Below, in pieces: positions 45,050-52,060 of a DNA stretch of 64,000 bases; position 1 is the stretch's first letter, and every line of letters starts with the position of its first letter. The notes under the pieces were generated by a model. It saw only the letters and a list, made by a program, of their open reading frames with translations. It was not told where the DNA came from and searched no databases. The stretch is taken from contig NZ_RAZT01000013.1 in assembly GCF_003626635.1 (NCBI RefSeq), positions 62,001 through 126,000 on the forward strand, written 5' to 3'. The stretch comes from Micromonospora musae (lineage in GTDB: Bacteria; Actinomycetota; Actinomycetes; Mycobacteriales; Micromonosporaceae). A program made the translations under genes and the position numbers.

Positions 45050-45535
45050 ATGACGGATCCGGCCAAGGTACGCCGGCACGCGGAGCGGGTGCGCGAACTG
45101 GTCGCGTCGGTGGTGCGGAGCCAGATCAAGGACCCGCGCCTCGGCATGATCACCATCACCGACGCCCGGATCACCGCCGACCTGCGCGACGCCACGGTCT
45201 TCTACACGGTCCTCGGCGACGCGGCGGCGCAGGCGGGCACCGCCGCCGCGCTGGAGAGCGCGAAGGGCATGCTGCGCAGCACTGTCGGCAAGGCGCTCGG
45301 GCTGCGGCACTCCCCGACCCTGACCTTCGTCCTCGACGACGTCCAGGATCAGGTCAAGCACATCGACGACCTGCTCGCGGCGGCCCGCAACGCCGACGCC
45401 GAGGTGCAGCGGATCGCCGCCCAGGCCCAGTACGCGGGCGACGCGCAGCCGTACCGGCTCGACGAGGACGACGAGGACGCCGAGGAGACCGAGGACGCCG
45501 AGGACACCCCGCCCGCCGGCGGGGACCGGCGGTGA
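45050..45535 (+). CDS. rbfA: Ribosome-binding factor A
   Basis: It binds the 30S subunit and helps 16S rRNA maturation. The 161-residue protein has the KH-like fold: RHAERVRELVASVVRSQIKD, then MITITDARITADLRDATVFYTV in parts, and RHSPTLTFVLDDV. An acidic C-terminal tail (DEDDEDAEETED) is typical of actinobacteria. ATG 45050 is selected because GGAGGTGG lies 7 nt upstream; GTG 45041 is too close to it. Its stop overlaps the nrnA GTG. Confidence 0.95.
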   Translation: MTDPAKVRRHAERVRELVASVVRSQIKDPRLGMITITDARITADLRDATVFYTVLGDAAAQAGTAAALESAKGMLRSTVGKALGLRHSPTLTFVLDDVQDQVKHIDDLLAAARNADAEVQRIAAQAQYAGDAQPYRLDEDDEDAEETEDAEDTPPAGGDRR

Positions 45536-46605
45536 CCGGGCCGTCCGGCACGGCCGGCTCCGTCGTCGAGGCGGCGCCGGCCGACTCCGGCCCGAGCGCG
45601 GGCGACTGGGCGGCGGCGGAGTCGCTGCTGCGCAACCTCTCTCCCGAGGCGCGGGTGCTGCTCGTCTGCCATGTGAACCCGGACGGCGACGCCCTGGGCA
45701 GCATGCTCGGGTTCGCGCTGGGCCTGCAACGGCTCGGCGTACGCCGGATGCAGGCCACCTTCCCGGGCCCTCCGGAGGTGCCTGTGCCGCTGCAGGGACT
45801 GCCGGGGCTCGATCTGCTGGTGCCGGCGACCGAGGCATACCCTGCCCCGGACCTGGTCATCTGCTTCGACGCGGCGAGTGAGTCGCGCCTCGGCGAACTG
45901 GTCGACCGGCTGGACACCGCCGGTGCGTCGCTGGTGCTCGACCACCACGCCTCGAACACCCACTTCGGCGAGGTGAATCTGGTCGACCCGTACGCGGCGG
46001 CCACCTCGGTGGTGGCCGAGCAGCTGCTGACCCGACTCGGCGTCGGGTTGGACGCCGGGATCGCCGAGTGCCTCTACGTCGCGCTCACCACCGACACCGG
46101 CTCGTTCCGCTTCGAGGCCACCACCCCGGCCGTGCACCAGCTGGCGGCCCGGCTGTTGGCTACCGGCATCCGTCCCGGCGACATCTCGCGGCGGGTCTTC
46201 GACACCCGGCCGTTCGGCGCGGTGCGGCTCTTCGGCGAGGTGCTCGGCCGGGCCCGGCTGGAGCCGGTCGCGGCCGACGGCCGAGGGCTGGTCTGGACGT
46301 GGGCCACCCTGGACGACCTGGTCCGGCACGATCAGCGCCCGTACGTGCTGGAGGCGTTGATCGACTCGGTGCGGTGCACGGCCGAGGCGGACGTCAGCTG
46401 CGTGTTGAAGCAGACCGCGCCCGGTGAGTGGGCGGTCTCGCTGCGCAGCAAGGGCGCGGTGGACGTCAGCCGGGTGGCGCTCGCGCTGGGCGGCGGCGGG
46501 CACCGGTTCGCCGCCGGATTCACCGGAAGGGGCACGGCCGAGGAGGTCGTCGACCGCATCCGCGGCCAGCTCGACGCCGCGGTGATCCCGTCCGCCGGGT
46601 CCTGA
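45532..46605 (+). CDS. nrnA: DHH/DHHA1 bifunctional oligoribonuclease and PAP phosphatase
   Basis: A 357-residue DHH phosphoesterase that degrades short oligoribonucleotides and hydrolyses pAp. The DHH domain shows HVNPDGDALGSML (metal site), LVICFDAASESR and LDHHASN. The DHHA1 domain near the C-terminus ends with LGGGGHRFAAGF, its substrate-binding signature. GTG 45532 overlaps the rbfA stop (GTGA). It is placed as in M. tuberculosis, where the same gene (Rv2837c) lies before dinF; here a small membrane pair is inserted between. Confidence 0.93.
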   Translation: MTGPSGTAGSVVEAAPADSGPSAGDWAAAESLLRNLSPEARVLLVCHVNPDGDALGSMLGFALGLQRLGVRRMQATFPGPPEVPVPLQGLPGLDLLVPATEAYPAPDLVICFDAASESRLGELVDRLDTAGASLVLDHHASNTHFGEVNLVDPYAAATSVVAEQLLTRLGVGLDAGIAECLYVALTTDTGSFRFEATTPAVHQLAARLLATGIRPGDISRRVFDTRPFGAVRLFGEVLGRARLEPVAADGRGLVWTWATLDDLVRHDQRPYVLEALIDSVRCTAEADVSCVLKQTAPGEWAVSLRSKGAVDVSRVALALGGGGHRFAAGFTGRGTAEEVVDRIRGQLDAAVIPSAGS

Positions 46606-46696
46606 TCCGGGACGGCTCGCCGCCCCGTGCCGCCGCGCGGCACGCCGGGAAAACGCCGGCCTTTCCGCAGCGGCCCGGCGCGGGGAGAATCATGGG

Positions 46697-47104
46697 ATGG
46701 AGCAGCCGAACGAGCTCACCGTCGAGGCGCCCCGCGCCTGGGACCGTCCTACCGTCTCCATTCCCGTGCTGGCCTGCCTCTCCCTGGTGGGTGGCCGGTT
46801 CGCCTCCTTCTCCACCGAGGCCAATCTCTACATCCTCGGCACCGGCGGCCTGCTGATCTGGCTCGGTCTGAGTAACCGGGTGCCGCGGCGCCCGGCTCCC
46901 ACCCGGCTCGGCTCCGGCACCGTGTGGTGGAGCCTGCCGATCGTGGTGTTCGGGATCTTCGAGGGCGTCACCTTCGTGGTCGCGGCGGGTGACGACTTCC
47001 CCACCTTCTCCCGGCTGGCCGATCCGCTGCTGGAGGATCATCTGCTCCGTTCGGTGGCCTGGTTCGCCTGGCTGGCCGCGTTCTGGGAGCTGGTGCGGCG
47101 ATGA
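46697..47104 (+). CDS. Small membrane protein of unknown family
   Basis: A 135-residue protein with about three hydrophobic helices (IPVLACLSLVGGRF, NLYILGTGGLLIWLGL and TVWWSLPIVVFGIFEGVTFVV in parts) and a short C-terminal helix ending AAFWELVRR. It has no recognisable domain. It overlaps the next gene by ATGA, so the two are translationally coupled. It sits between nrnA and the MATE gene, where most relatives have no gene, so it may be lineage-specific. Confidence 0.75.
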   Translation: MEQPNELTVEAPRAWDRPTVSIPVLACLSLVGGRFASFSTEANLYILGTGGLLIWLGLSNRVPRRPAPTRLGSGTVWWSLPIVVFGIFEGVTFVVAAGDDFPTFSRLADPLLEDHLLRSVAWFAWLAAFWELVRR

Positions 47105-47313
47105 TGCGGGCGTTGGCCATCGGTGGCTTCCTCGCCGCGCTGGCGCTCTTCGCGGTGATGGAGTGGCTGGCTCGTCGGGAGGGGTCGCGGATCCCGACGC
47201 TCGGCGACCTGTGCGCCTACGTGATGCGCTACGAGGTGGGCCCGGTTCCGGTGGGCCGGATCGGACTCTTCGGCTTCTGGTGGTGGCTGGGCTGGCACTT
47301 CCTGGCCCGCTGA
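47101..47313 (+). CDS. DUF6186-like small membrane protein
   Basis: A 70-residue protein with one N-terminal helix (ALAIGGFLAALALFAVMEWLA in short runs) and a conserved basic segment RREGSRIPTLGDLCAYVM. The ending GLFGFWWWLGWHFLAR is tryptophan-rich and amphipathic, as in DUF6186 proteins of actinobacteria. Function is unknown. Its ATG overlaps the stop of the previous gene, which makes a two-component membrane unit plausible. Confidence 0.8.
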   Translation: MMRALAIGGFLAALALFAVMEWLARREGSRIPTLGDLCAYVMRYEVGPVPVGRIGLFGFWWWLGWHFLAR

Positions 47314-47586
47314 ACGCGCAGACCCGACCGTCCGCATGCCGGGAACCGTACGCGGACGCGGCTGACTGAACGCTAATTTGGGAATCGGCCGGCGTCGTGC
47401 TCATCGGCGCAGGTCGTGGGGGTGGTGCCGCACCCGGCCCCGCCTCCCTCCAGGGTCGACAGACCCGGGCCCGCGCCGCCCGACCGGCCGCTCCGGTGAC
47501 CCCGGACCGCCGTCACGGCGCTTCGCAGGATCGCCCGTGCGGGCCGCCGCCTGTCGGTGGCGCACACCCTGGAAGGGAAGACCACG
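47314..47586. other. Intergenic region between small membrane pair and sORF
   Basis: No gene, hairpin or repeat with clear structure is seen here. Short inverted pieces are present but not convincing. Confidence 0.5.
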
Positions 47587-47682
47587 ATGTCGAGCAAGCC
47601 CAAGCCCGAGCCCAAGCCCGTCGACGAGGCCCGCGAGCAGCTCCGCCGCGCGCTGCAGACGTCGATGGACACGCGTCAGTGA
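47587..47682 (+). CDS. Small lysine/proline-rich ORF (31 residues)
   Basis: The frame encodes MSSKPKPEPKPVDEAREQL, then a helical-looking tail RRALQTSMDTRQ, stopping at TGA 47680. GGAAGGGAAG sits about 7 nt before the ATG, and it lies in a gap of about 670 bp between two known genes. No family is recognised. Codon third positions are mostly G/C, as in real genes here. It is a candidate small protein, not certain. Confidence 0.5.
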   Translation: MSSKPKPEPKPVDEAREQLRRALQTSMDTRQ

Positions 47683-47807
47683 CCCGTACCGGCCGGTGGT
47701 GACGCGACCGGCGTCCCGCGCCGACCGCGTCACCGCCCCGGGCGCGCCCATCGCCCGACCGCCGGGCTGGCCCGACCGCCCGGCCGGAAGGCACCTCGGC
47801 GGTTCAA

Positions 47808-47886
47808 TGATCCACTCGAGGTCATTGAAGTCGGGGTGTCGAGGGCGGGAGATGACCCCGACTTCATGGAAGTCGAGTCGATCATC
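47808..47886. repeat. Intergenic 79-bp palindromic element, copy C
   Basis: It begins TGATCCACTCGA, ends GAGTCGATCATC and is exactly 79 bp. The ends are inverted copies matching at 24 of 29 positions. It matches copy B at 58 of 79 positions. It lies between the sORF and the MATE gene. Confidence 0.8.
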
Positions 47887-47966
47887 CGGACCCGGCCGCG
47901 CCGCGCCCCGAAGTCGCCCCGCGCGGTAAGTTCTCACCTGTCTTGCGATCCTTACGTCGCGCGTGC

Positions 47967-47972
47967 CAGGAT
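47967..47972 (+). promoter_or_regulatory. -10 box for leaderless MATE mRNA
   Basis: CAGGAT lies 8 nt before the ATG at 47981. No Shine-Dalgarno is seen. Confidence 0.3.
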
Positions 47973-47980
47973 CGGCGGCG

Positions 47981-49300
47981 ATGACACAGACCGCCCCCGC
48001 CCCACCCGCCGCGGCTCGCCGGATCGCCGGGCTCGCCCTGCCGGCCCTCGTCGTACTCGCCGCCGAGCCCCTCTACGTGCTGGTCGACACCGCGGTGGTC
48101 GGTCACCTCGGCCGGGCCCCGCTCGCCGCGCTCGCCGTCGGCGGCACGGTCATGACGCTCACCGCGTGGCTCGGCACCGTCGTGGCGTACGGCACGACAG
48201 GGCGTTCGGCCCGCCGGTTCGGGTCGGGGGACCGGGCGGCCGCCGTCGCCGAGGGCGTGCAGGCGTCCTGGCTCGCGTTCGGCGTCGGAGTGCTGGTCGC
48301 CCTGGCCATGCAGCTCGGCGGCGGGGCGCTGGCGCGTACCCTCGTCGGAAGCTCCGGCGAGGTGGCCGACGCTGCCGCCCAGTGGCTGCGGATCGCGGCG
48401 CTCGGCGCCCCCGGGCTGCTGCTCGCCGCGGCCGGTAACGGCTGGCTGCGCGGCGTCCAGGACACCCGCCGTCCGCTCTTCTTCGTGCTCGGCCCCAACC
48501 TGCTCTCCGCGGTGCTCTGCCCGCTGCTGGTCTACCCGGTCGGGCTCGGCCTGGCCGGCTCGGCGGTCGCCAACGTCGTCGCCCAGACCCTCGGCGGCGC
48601 ACTCTTCGCCGCGGCCCTGGTCCGCGAACGGGTCCCGCTGCGGCCCCGGCTCCACCAGATCCGCCAGCAGTTGGTGCTCAGCCGGGACCTGCTGATCCGA
48701 GGTGCGGCCTTCCAGGCCAGCTTCCTCTCCGCCACGGCCGTGGCGTCCCGCTTCGGTGCGGCGGCGGTGGGCGCGCACCAGATCGCCCTGCAACTCTGGT
48801 TCTTCACCGCGCTGGTCCTCGACGCGCTGGCCATCGCCGCACAATCGCTGGTCGGCGCGGCGCTCGGCGCCGGTGACGAGGCGGGCGCCAAGGCCCTGGC
48901 CCGCCGGATCGGCCTGCTCGGCGGTGCCTGCGGGGTCGCCTTCGCGGTGCTGATCGGCGCGGGCGCGGGCGTCGTCCCGGCCCTGTTCAGCTCCGATCCG
49001 CTGGTACGCGAGCAGGCCATGGTGGCGTGGCCGTGGTTCGCGGCGATGCAGCCGCTGGCCGGGGTGGTCTTCGCCCTCGACGGCGTGCTGATCGGCGCGG
49101 GGGACGTGGCTTACCTGCGCAACCTCACAGTGGTGGCGGCGCTGGGCGGGTTCCTCCCCGCGATCTGGCTCGCGTACGGGCTCGACCTCGGGCTGGGTGG
49201 GATCTGGGCCGGCCTCACCCTCTTCGTGGTGCTCCGCCTGATCGCGCTGCTGCTGCGGCTGCGCTCCGGCAGATGGGCGGTCGTCGGCGCGGTCCGCTGA
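47981..49300 (+). CDS. dinF: MATE family efflux transporter (DinF-like)
   Basis: A 439-residue membrane protein with twelve predicted helices that exports cationic drugs or metabolites using a Na+ or H+ gradient. VLVDTAVVGHLGRAPLAALAV is the MATE N-terminal motif. A repeat in the second half (LVLDALAIAAQSLVGAALGAG) is the counterpart sequence. It lies after nrnA, matching Rv2836c dinF. ATG 47981 is used; an upstream in-frame ATG at 47963 gives only MPGSAA extra and has no better signal. The substrate is unknown. Confidence 0.9.
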   Translation: MTQTAPAPPAAARRIAGLALPALVVLAAEPLYVLVDTAVVGHLGRAPLAALAVGGTVMTLTAWLGTVVAYGTTGRSARRFGSGDRAAAVAEGVQASWLAFGVGVLVALAMQLGGGALARTLVGSSGEVADAAAQWLRIAALGAPGLLLAAAGNGWLRGVQDTRRPLFFVLGPNLLSAVLCPLLVYPVGLGLAGSAVANVVAQTLGGALFAAALVRERVPLRPRLHQIRQQLVLSRDLLIRGAAFQASFLSATAVASRFGAAAVGAHQIALQLWFFTALVLDALAIAAQSLVGAALGAGDEAGAKALARRIGLLGGACGVAFAVLIGAGAGVVPALFSSDPLVREQAMVAWPWFAAMQPLAGVVFALDGVLIGAGDVAYLRNLTVVAALGGFLPAIWLAYGLDLGLGGIWAGLTLFVVLRLIALLLRLRSGRWAVVGAVR

Positions 49301-49416
49301 CCGCAGCCGTCCCGCCCCGCTCGCCTCCGCCGCCCCGCAGCGGTCCCGGTGACGTCCGCCGCCGCCGCCGGTGTCGACGCGGGCCCCGAAGAGTGCTTCT
49401 GGCAGGCTTGTCGGTC

Positions 49417-50301
49417 GTGAGCGCAGACGGTCTGATCGTGGTGGACAAGCCGGGCGGCATGACGTCGCACGACGTGGTGGCGCGGGTGCGCCGGCTGGCC
49501 CGGACCCGGCGGGTCGGGCACGGCGGCACGCTCGACCCGATGGCGACCGGTGTGCTGGTCATCGGGGTGGGACGGGCGACCCGGCTGCTCACCTACGTGA
49601 TCGGCGCGGGCAAGAGCTACACCGCCACCATCCGCCTCGGTCAGGCGACCGTCACCGACGACGCCGAGGGCGAGGTGATCCGCAGCGTCCCCGCCGGTGA
49701 GGTCGGCGACGAGGCGGTTCGGGACGCGCTCGCCGCGTTGACCGGGGAGATCGACCAGGTGCCCAGCGCGGTCAGCGCCATCAAGATCAACGGTCAGCGG
49801 GCGTACAAGCGGGTACGCGAGGGGGAGAGCGTCGAGCTGCCGGCCCGCCGGGTCACCGTCTCCCGGCTCGACCTGCTCGCCGTCCGGCGGGACCAGCCCG
49901 ACGTCGTCGACGTGGACGTCGACGTGACCTGCTCCTCCGGCACGTACATCCGGGCCATCGCCCGGGACGCGGGCCTCTCGCTCGGGGTTGGCGGGCATCT
50001 GACCGCGCTGCGGCGTACCGCGGTCGGGGGCTTCCCCCTCGCCGAGGCCGTCACCCTCGACGAGCTGGAGCGGCGCGCGCCCGAGGTGGTGACCCTGCCG
50101 CTCGCCGCAGCGGCCGAGCGGTTCTTCCCGCGTCGCGACGCCAGCGCCGCCGAGGCGACGGTGCTCTCGCACGGCGGGCCGCTGGATCCGGCCGGGATCG
50201 CCGGTCCGTACGCCGTCTTCGACCCGGCCGGCGGCCTGATCGCTATCGTCAGCGAGCGGGAGGGGCGGGCCCGCGCGGAGATCGTGCTCGCGCCGGCCTG
50301 A
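49417..50301 (+). CDS. truB: tRNA pseudouridine(55) synthase
   Basis: It makes pseudouridine 55 in the T-loop of tRNA. The 294-residue protein has DGLIVVDKPGGMTSHDVV and RVGHGGTLDPMATGVL, with the catalytic Asp in the latter. KSYTATIRLGQAT and SSGTYIRAIARDAG are further conserved blocks. A PUA-like C-terminal part ends the chain. Start GTG 49417 gives MSADGLIVV; a CAGGCT box 8 nt upstream may be its -10. It is the first of truB-ribF, followed by rpsO. Confidence 0.95.
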   Translation: MSADGLIVVDKPGGMTSHDVVARVRRLARTRRVGHGGTLDPMATGVLVIGVGRATRLLTYVIGAGKSYTATIRLGQATVTDDAEGEVIRSVPAGEVGDEAVRDALAALTGEIDQVPSAVSAIKINGQRAYKRVREGESVELPARRVTVSRLDLLAVRRDQPDVVDVDVDVTCSSGTYIRAIARDAGLSLGVGGHLTALRRTAVGGFPLAEAVTLDELERRAPEVVTLPLAAAAERFFPRRDASAAEATVLSHGGPLDPAGIAGPYAVFDPAGGLIAIVSEREGRARAEIVLAPA

Positions 50302-50384
50302 CGGGCGGCGGCCGGCGGTGGTCGGCGTCGGGCGAGGCAGTGGCCGCCGGGGAGGAACCGGCGGAGGAAAAGGGGAGGATCGGC

Positions 50385-51314
50385 ATGCAACGGTGGCGGG
50401 GGTACGACGCGGCACCCGGTGGGTGGGGGCGGTCGGTCGTCACCATCGGTGTCTTCGACGGTGTGCACCGGGGGCACCAGGCGACCATCGGGCACGCCGT
50501 GACGCGCGCGCGGGAACTCGGGGTGCAGTCGGTGGTGCTCACCTTCGACCCGCACCCCGCCGAGGTGGTCCGGCCCGGCTCGCACCCGGCGGTGCTCACC
50601 GAGTCGGCCCGGAAGGCGGAGCTGATCGAGGAGCTCGGCGTCGACGTGCTCTGCGTGGTGCCGTTCACACCCGAGTTCTCCCGGCTGCCGGCCGAGGCGT
50701 TCGTGCACGACGTGCTGGTCGAGAACCTGCACGCGACCCGGGTCGTGGTGGGGAACAACTTCCGCTTCGGGCATCGGGCCGCCGGTGACGTGGCGCTGCT
50801 GGAGCGGCTGGGCGCGACGTTCGGATTCTCCGTCGAGGGCGGCCCGCTGGTGGCCGAGGAGGGCACGGTCTTCTCCTCGACGTACATCCGCTCCTGCGTC
50901 GACGCCGGGGACGTCGGCGCGGCGGCGGCCGCGCTGGGCCGGCCGCACCGGGTGGAGGGGGTGGTGGTCCGCGGCGACCAGCGCGGGCGCGAGCTGGGCT
51001 TCCCCACCGCCAACCTGCTCTGCCACCGGTACGCGGCGATCCCCGCCGACGGGGTGTACGCGGCCCGGCTGGTCCGTCGGGGCCGGCGGGAACCGTTGCT
51101 GGCGGCGGTGTCGGTCGGCACGAACCCCACCTTCTCCGGTCGGGAGCGGCGGGTGGAGGCGTACGCCCTGGACTTCGACGGTGACCTCTACGGCGAGCGA
51201 CTGGCGCTGGACTTCGTGGCGCACCTGCGCGGCCAGATCCGCTACGACTCGATCGAGCCGCTGATCGCCCAGATGCACCAGGACGTGGAGCGGACCCGCA
51301 AGGCGCTCGGCTGA
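50385..51314 (+). CDS. ribF: Bifunctional riboflavin kinase / FAD synthetase
   Basis: It makes FMN from riboflavin and FAD from FMN. The 309-residue protein has the N-terminal FAD synthetase domain with TIGVFDGVHRGHQ (ATP-binding) and VVVGNNFRFGHRAAG. The C-terminal riboflavin kinase domain contains GRELGFPTANL and ADGVYAARL. ATG 50385 has GGGGAGGAT upstream; an earlier in-frame start at 50340 has a weaker signal. It lies between truB and rpsO, as in M. tuberculosis. Confidence 0.95.
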   Translation: MQRWRGYDAAPGGWGRSVVTIGVFDGVHRGHQATIGHAVTRARELGVQSVVLTFDPHPAEVVRPGSHPAVLTESARKAELIEELGVDVLCVVPFTPEFSRLPAEAFVHDVLVENLHATRVVVGNNFRFGHRAAGDVALLERLGATFGFSVEGGPLVAEEGTVFSSTYIRSCVDAGDVGAAAAALGRPHRVEGVVVRGDQRGRELGFPTANLLCHRYAAIPADGVYAARLVRRGRREPLLAAVSVGTNPTFSGRERRVEAYALDFDGDLYGERLALDFVAHLRGQIRYDSIEPLIAQMHQDVERTRKALG

Positions 51315-51503
51315 ACCGCCCTCGACCAGGTCGGCGACCGGCGTCGGGGGCTCGGCACGGGGTGTCCGCGTGCGGCACCCGCGTAGCGCCGCACGGCCCT
51401 TGACCGGTGGGCGCGGCCGCGGCTGGTAGTCTGGCGGGGACGTCGGACGACCGACGGGGCCTCGCGTGCCTGCTCGACGCCGCGGGTGCGAGGTGCCGGT
51501 CCG

Positions 51504-51525
51504 GCTCCGGTCCATCGACCGGAGC
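51504..51525 (+). promoter_or_regulatory. Hairpin in the rpsO 5' leader
   Basis: GCTCCGGTC-CATC-GACCGGAGC is a perfect 9-bp stem with a 4-nt loop, about 40 nt before the rpsO ATG. Ribosomal protein S15 is known to autoregulate via structured leaders in several bacteria, so this may be its binding site. The candidate promoter nearby (TTGACC 51400, TAGTCT 51427) has a long 21-bp spacer. Confidence 0.5.
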
Positions 51526-51564
51526 GACGGACATCAGTGATCAACCCATCGAAACAGGGAGAAC

Positions 51565-51834
51565 ATGGCGCTCGACCAGGAAGCCAGGGCCAAGATCCGC
51601 GCGGAGTACGCGACCGCCGAGGGCGACACCGGTTCGCCCGAGGTGCAGGTCGCGGTCCTCACCAAGCGGATCGCCGAGCTCACCGAGCACTTGAAGGTGC
51701 ACAAGCACGACCACCACAGCCGCCGTGGGCTGCTGCTGCTGGTCGGCCGTCGCCGTCGGCTGCTCAACTACGTCCAGAAGAAGGACATCAACCGCTACCG
51801 GTCGCTCATCGAGCGGCTCGGTCTGCGTCGGTGA
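51565..51834 (+). CDS. rpsO: 30S ribosomal protein S15
   Basis: An 89-residue protein of normal length. GDTGSPEVQVAVLTKRIAEL and the segment HLKVHKHDHHSRRGLLLLVGRRRRLL in short pieces are the S15 signature, and LNYVQKKDINRYRSLIERLGLRR finishes it. It binds 16S rRNA helices 20-22 in early 30S assembly. Shine-Dalgarno CAGGGAGAA precedes ATG 51565. A structured leader may allow autoregulation. It is followed by pnp, the usual partner. Confidence 0.98.
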   Translation: MALDQEARAKIRAEYATAEGDTGSPEVQVAVLTKRIAELTEHLKVHKHDHHSRRGLLLLVGRRRRLLNYVQKKDINRYRSLIERLGLRR

Positions 51835-52060
51835 CGTGACGGGGGAGTGGCCATCCGGCCGCTCCCCCGCTCCGGTACCGCAGAAAGAGAACAGGGCAGC
51901 GCGACCAACCAAGTAGGGGAGCCGGTCAGTACCGGTCTCCGGTAGTGGCCCCCGGGGTACCCGGCTTACCGCCGTGGCCCGGGCGCTTCGATCGAAGACC
52001 GGCCTTCTGAGCAGCTTCCCGCGTCGCGAGCCCTCCGATGCGAAGGAGCACTACCGCACC

